Shown here: piece after piece, positions 62,323-62,405 of the stretch
Layout of the letters: every line of letters begins with the position of its first letter
Numbering within the stretch: the first letter of the stretch is position 1
From: Planctomycetota bacterium
GTDB taxonomy: Bacteria > Planctomycetota > J058
Length of the DNA stretch: 62,405 bases
NCBI GenBank assembly: GCA_019636275.1
Contig: JAHBXY010000037.1
Span: forward strand, 1 to 62,405
Direction: 5' to 3'
The notes under the pieces: model-generated
What the model saw: only the letters and a program-made list of their open reading frames with translations
Databases searched by the model: none
Told to the model about the DNA's origin: nothing
Made by a program: the position numbers and the translations under genes

Positions 62323-62405
62323 GCGGGCACGGGCTCACCCCGGAGGGCACGGACGTCCACGGCGCGGACCAGGGAGGTCGGTCGCTCGTGGAGACCTCCT
62401 CCGCG

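Overview
The window is a very GC-rich chromosomal segment (visibly above 70% GC, strong G/C at third codon positions, many GTG and a few TTG starts) from a Gram-negative bacterium. The diderm call rests on YidC with a large periplasmic domain, a TRAP transporter with a periplasmic receptor and a TatT lipoprotein, and M16 and CAP proteins with export signals. The gene style (Ser/Thr kinases fused to sulfatase-modifying-factor or TolB-like domains, MshEN-type modules used as regulatory inputs, FHA-GAF-PP2C phosphatase, tandem sigma54 activators, short secreted proteins with an SPR-like domain, an alkylresorcinol-type PKS operon) points to Planctomycetota or a Myxococcota-like lineage. I lean to Planctomycetota but the sequence alone does not settle it.

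Layout. 1-9.3 kb: end of a secreted protein, a tRNA-Ala, a small metabolic group on the minus strand (VOC, SDR, dihydropyrimidinase, PfpI/DJ-1), a CAP-domain protein, an SPR/TPR secreted protein and mutS. 9.4-19.2 kb: a minus-strand signalling block with a metallophosphoesterase, two adjacent hybrid histidine kinases ending in HPt domains, and a membrane Ser/Thr kinase. 19.3-25.3 kb: a five-gene plus-strand TRAP operon behind a good sigma70-like promoter. Its DctM permease carries extra N- and C-terminal extracytoplasmic modules. 25.5-36.7 kb: a giant MshEN-kinase-FGE protein divergent from an FHA-GAF-PP2C phosphatase, then a dihydrouridine synthase, a membrane protein and two tandem sigma54-type response regulators. 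37.1-44.7 kb: mnmE-yidC, a metallophosphoesterase, signal peptidase I, an HNH nuclease and glutamate dehydrogenase. 44.9-47.5 kb: a three-gene type III PKS, methyltransferase and flavoprotein operon resembling srsABC. 47.5-62.4 kb: DUF817, M16 peptidase, a Cys-rich copper-storage-like protein, DUF2225/HEAT, a TerB/LETM1-like protein, an HU-receiver-ATPase fusion with an MshEN partner, trpS, a TerB protein, an SPR-like secreted protein and a ParB-domain protein.

Two families of intergenic repeats run through the window. Family A is a roughly 35-bp purine-rich repeat with the core CACAACAGAGGAGCAGAGG. It usually occurs as an inverted pair bracketing 100-500 bp of non-coding DNA, mostly in gaps between convergent genes. 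Family B is a GC-rich block ending in GCAGCCGTCGATC that sits just beyond the stop codons of four minus-strand genes. Neither is explained by the genes.

Several genes (mutS, the flavoprotein, the giant kinase, the SPR/CAP pair) show single-base frame changes. They look like GC-tract sequencing indels or real mutations, and raw reads would be needed to decide.
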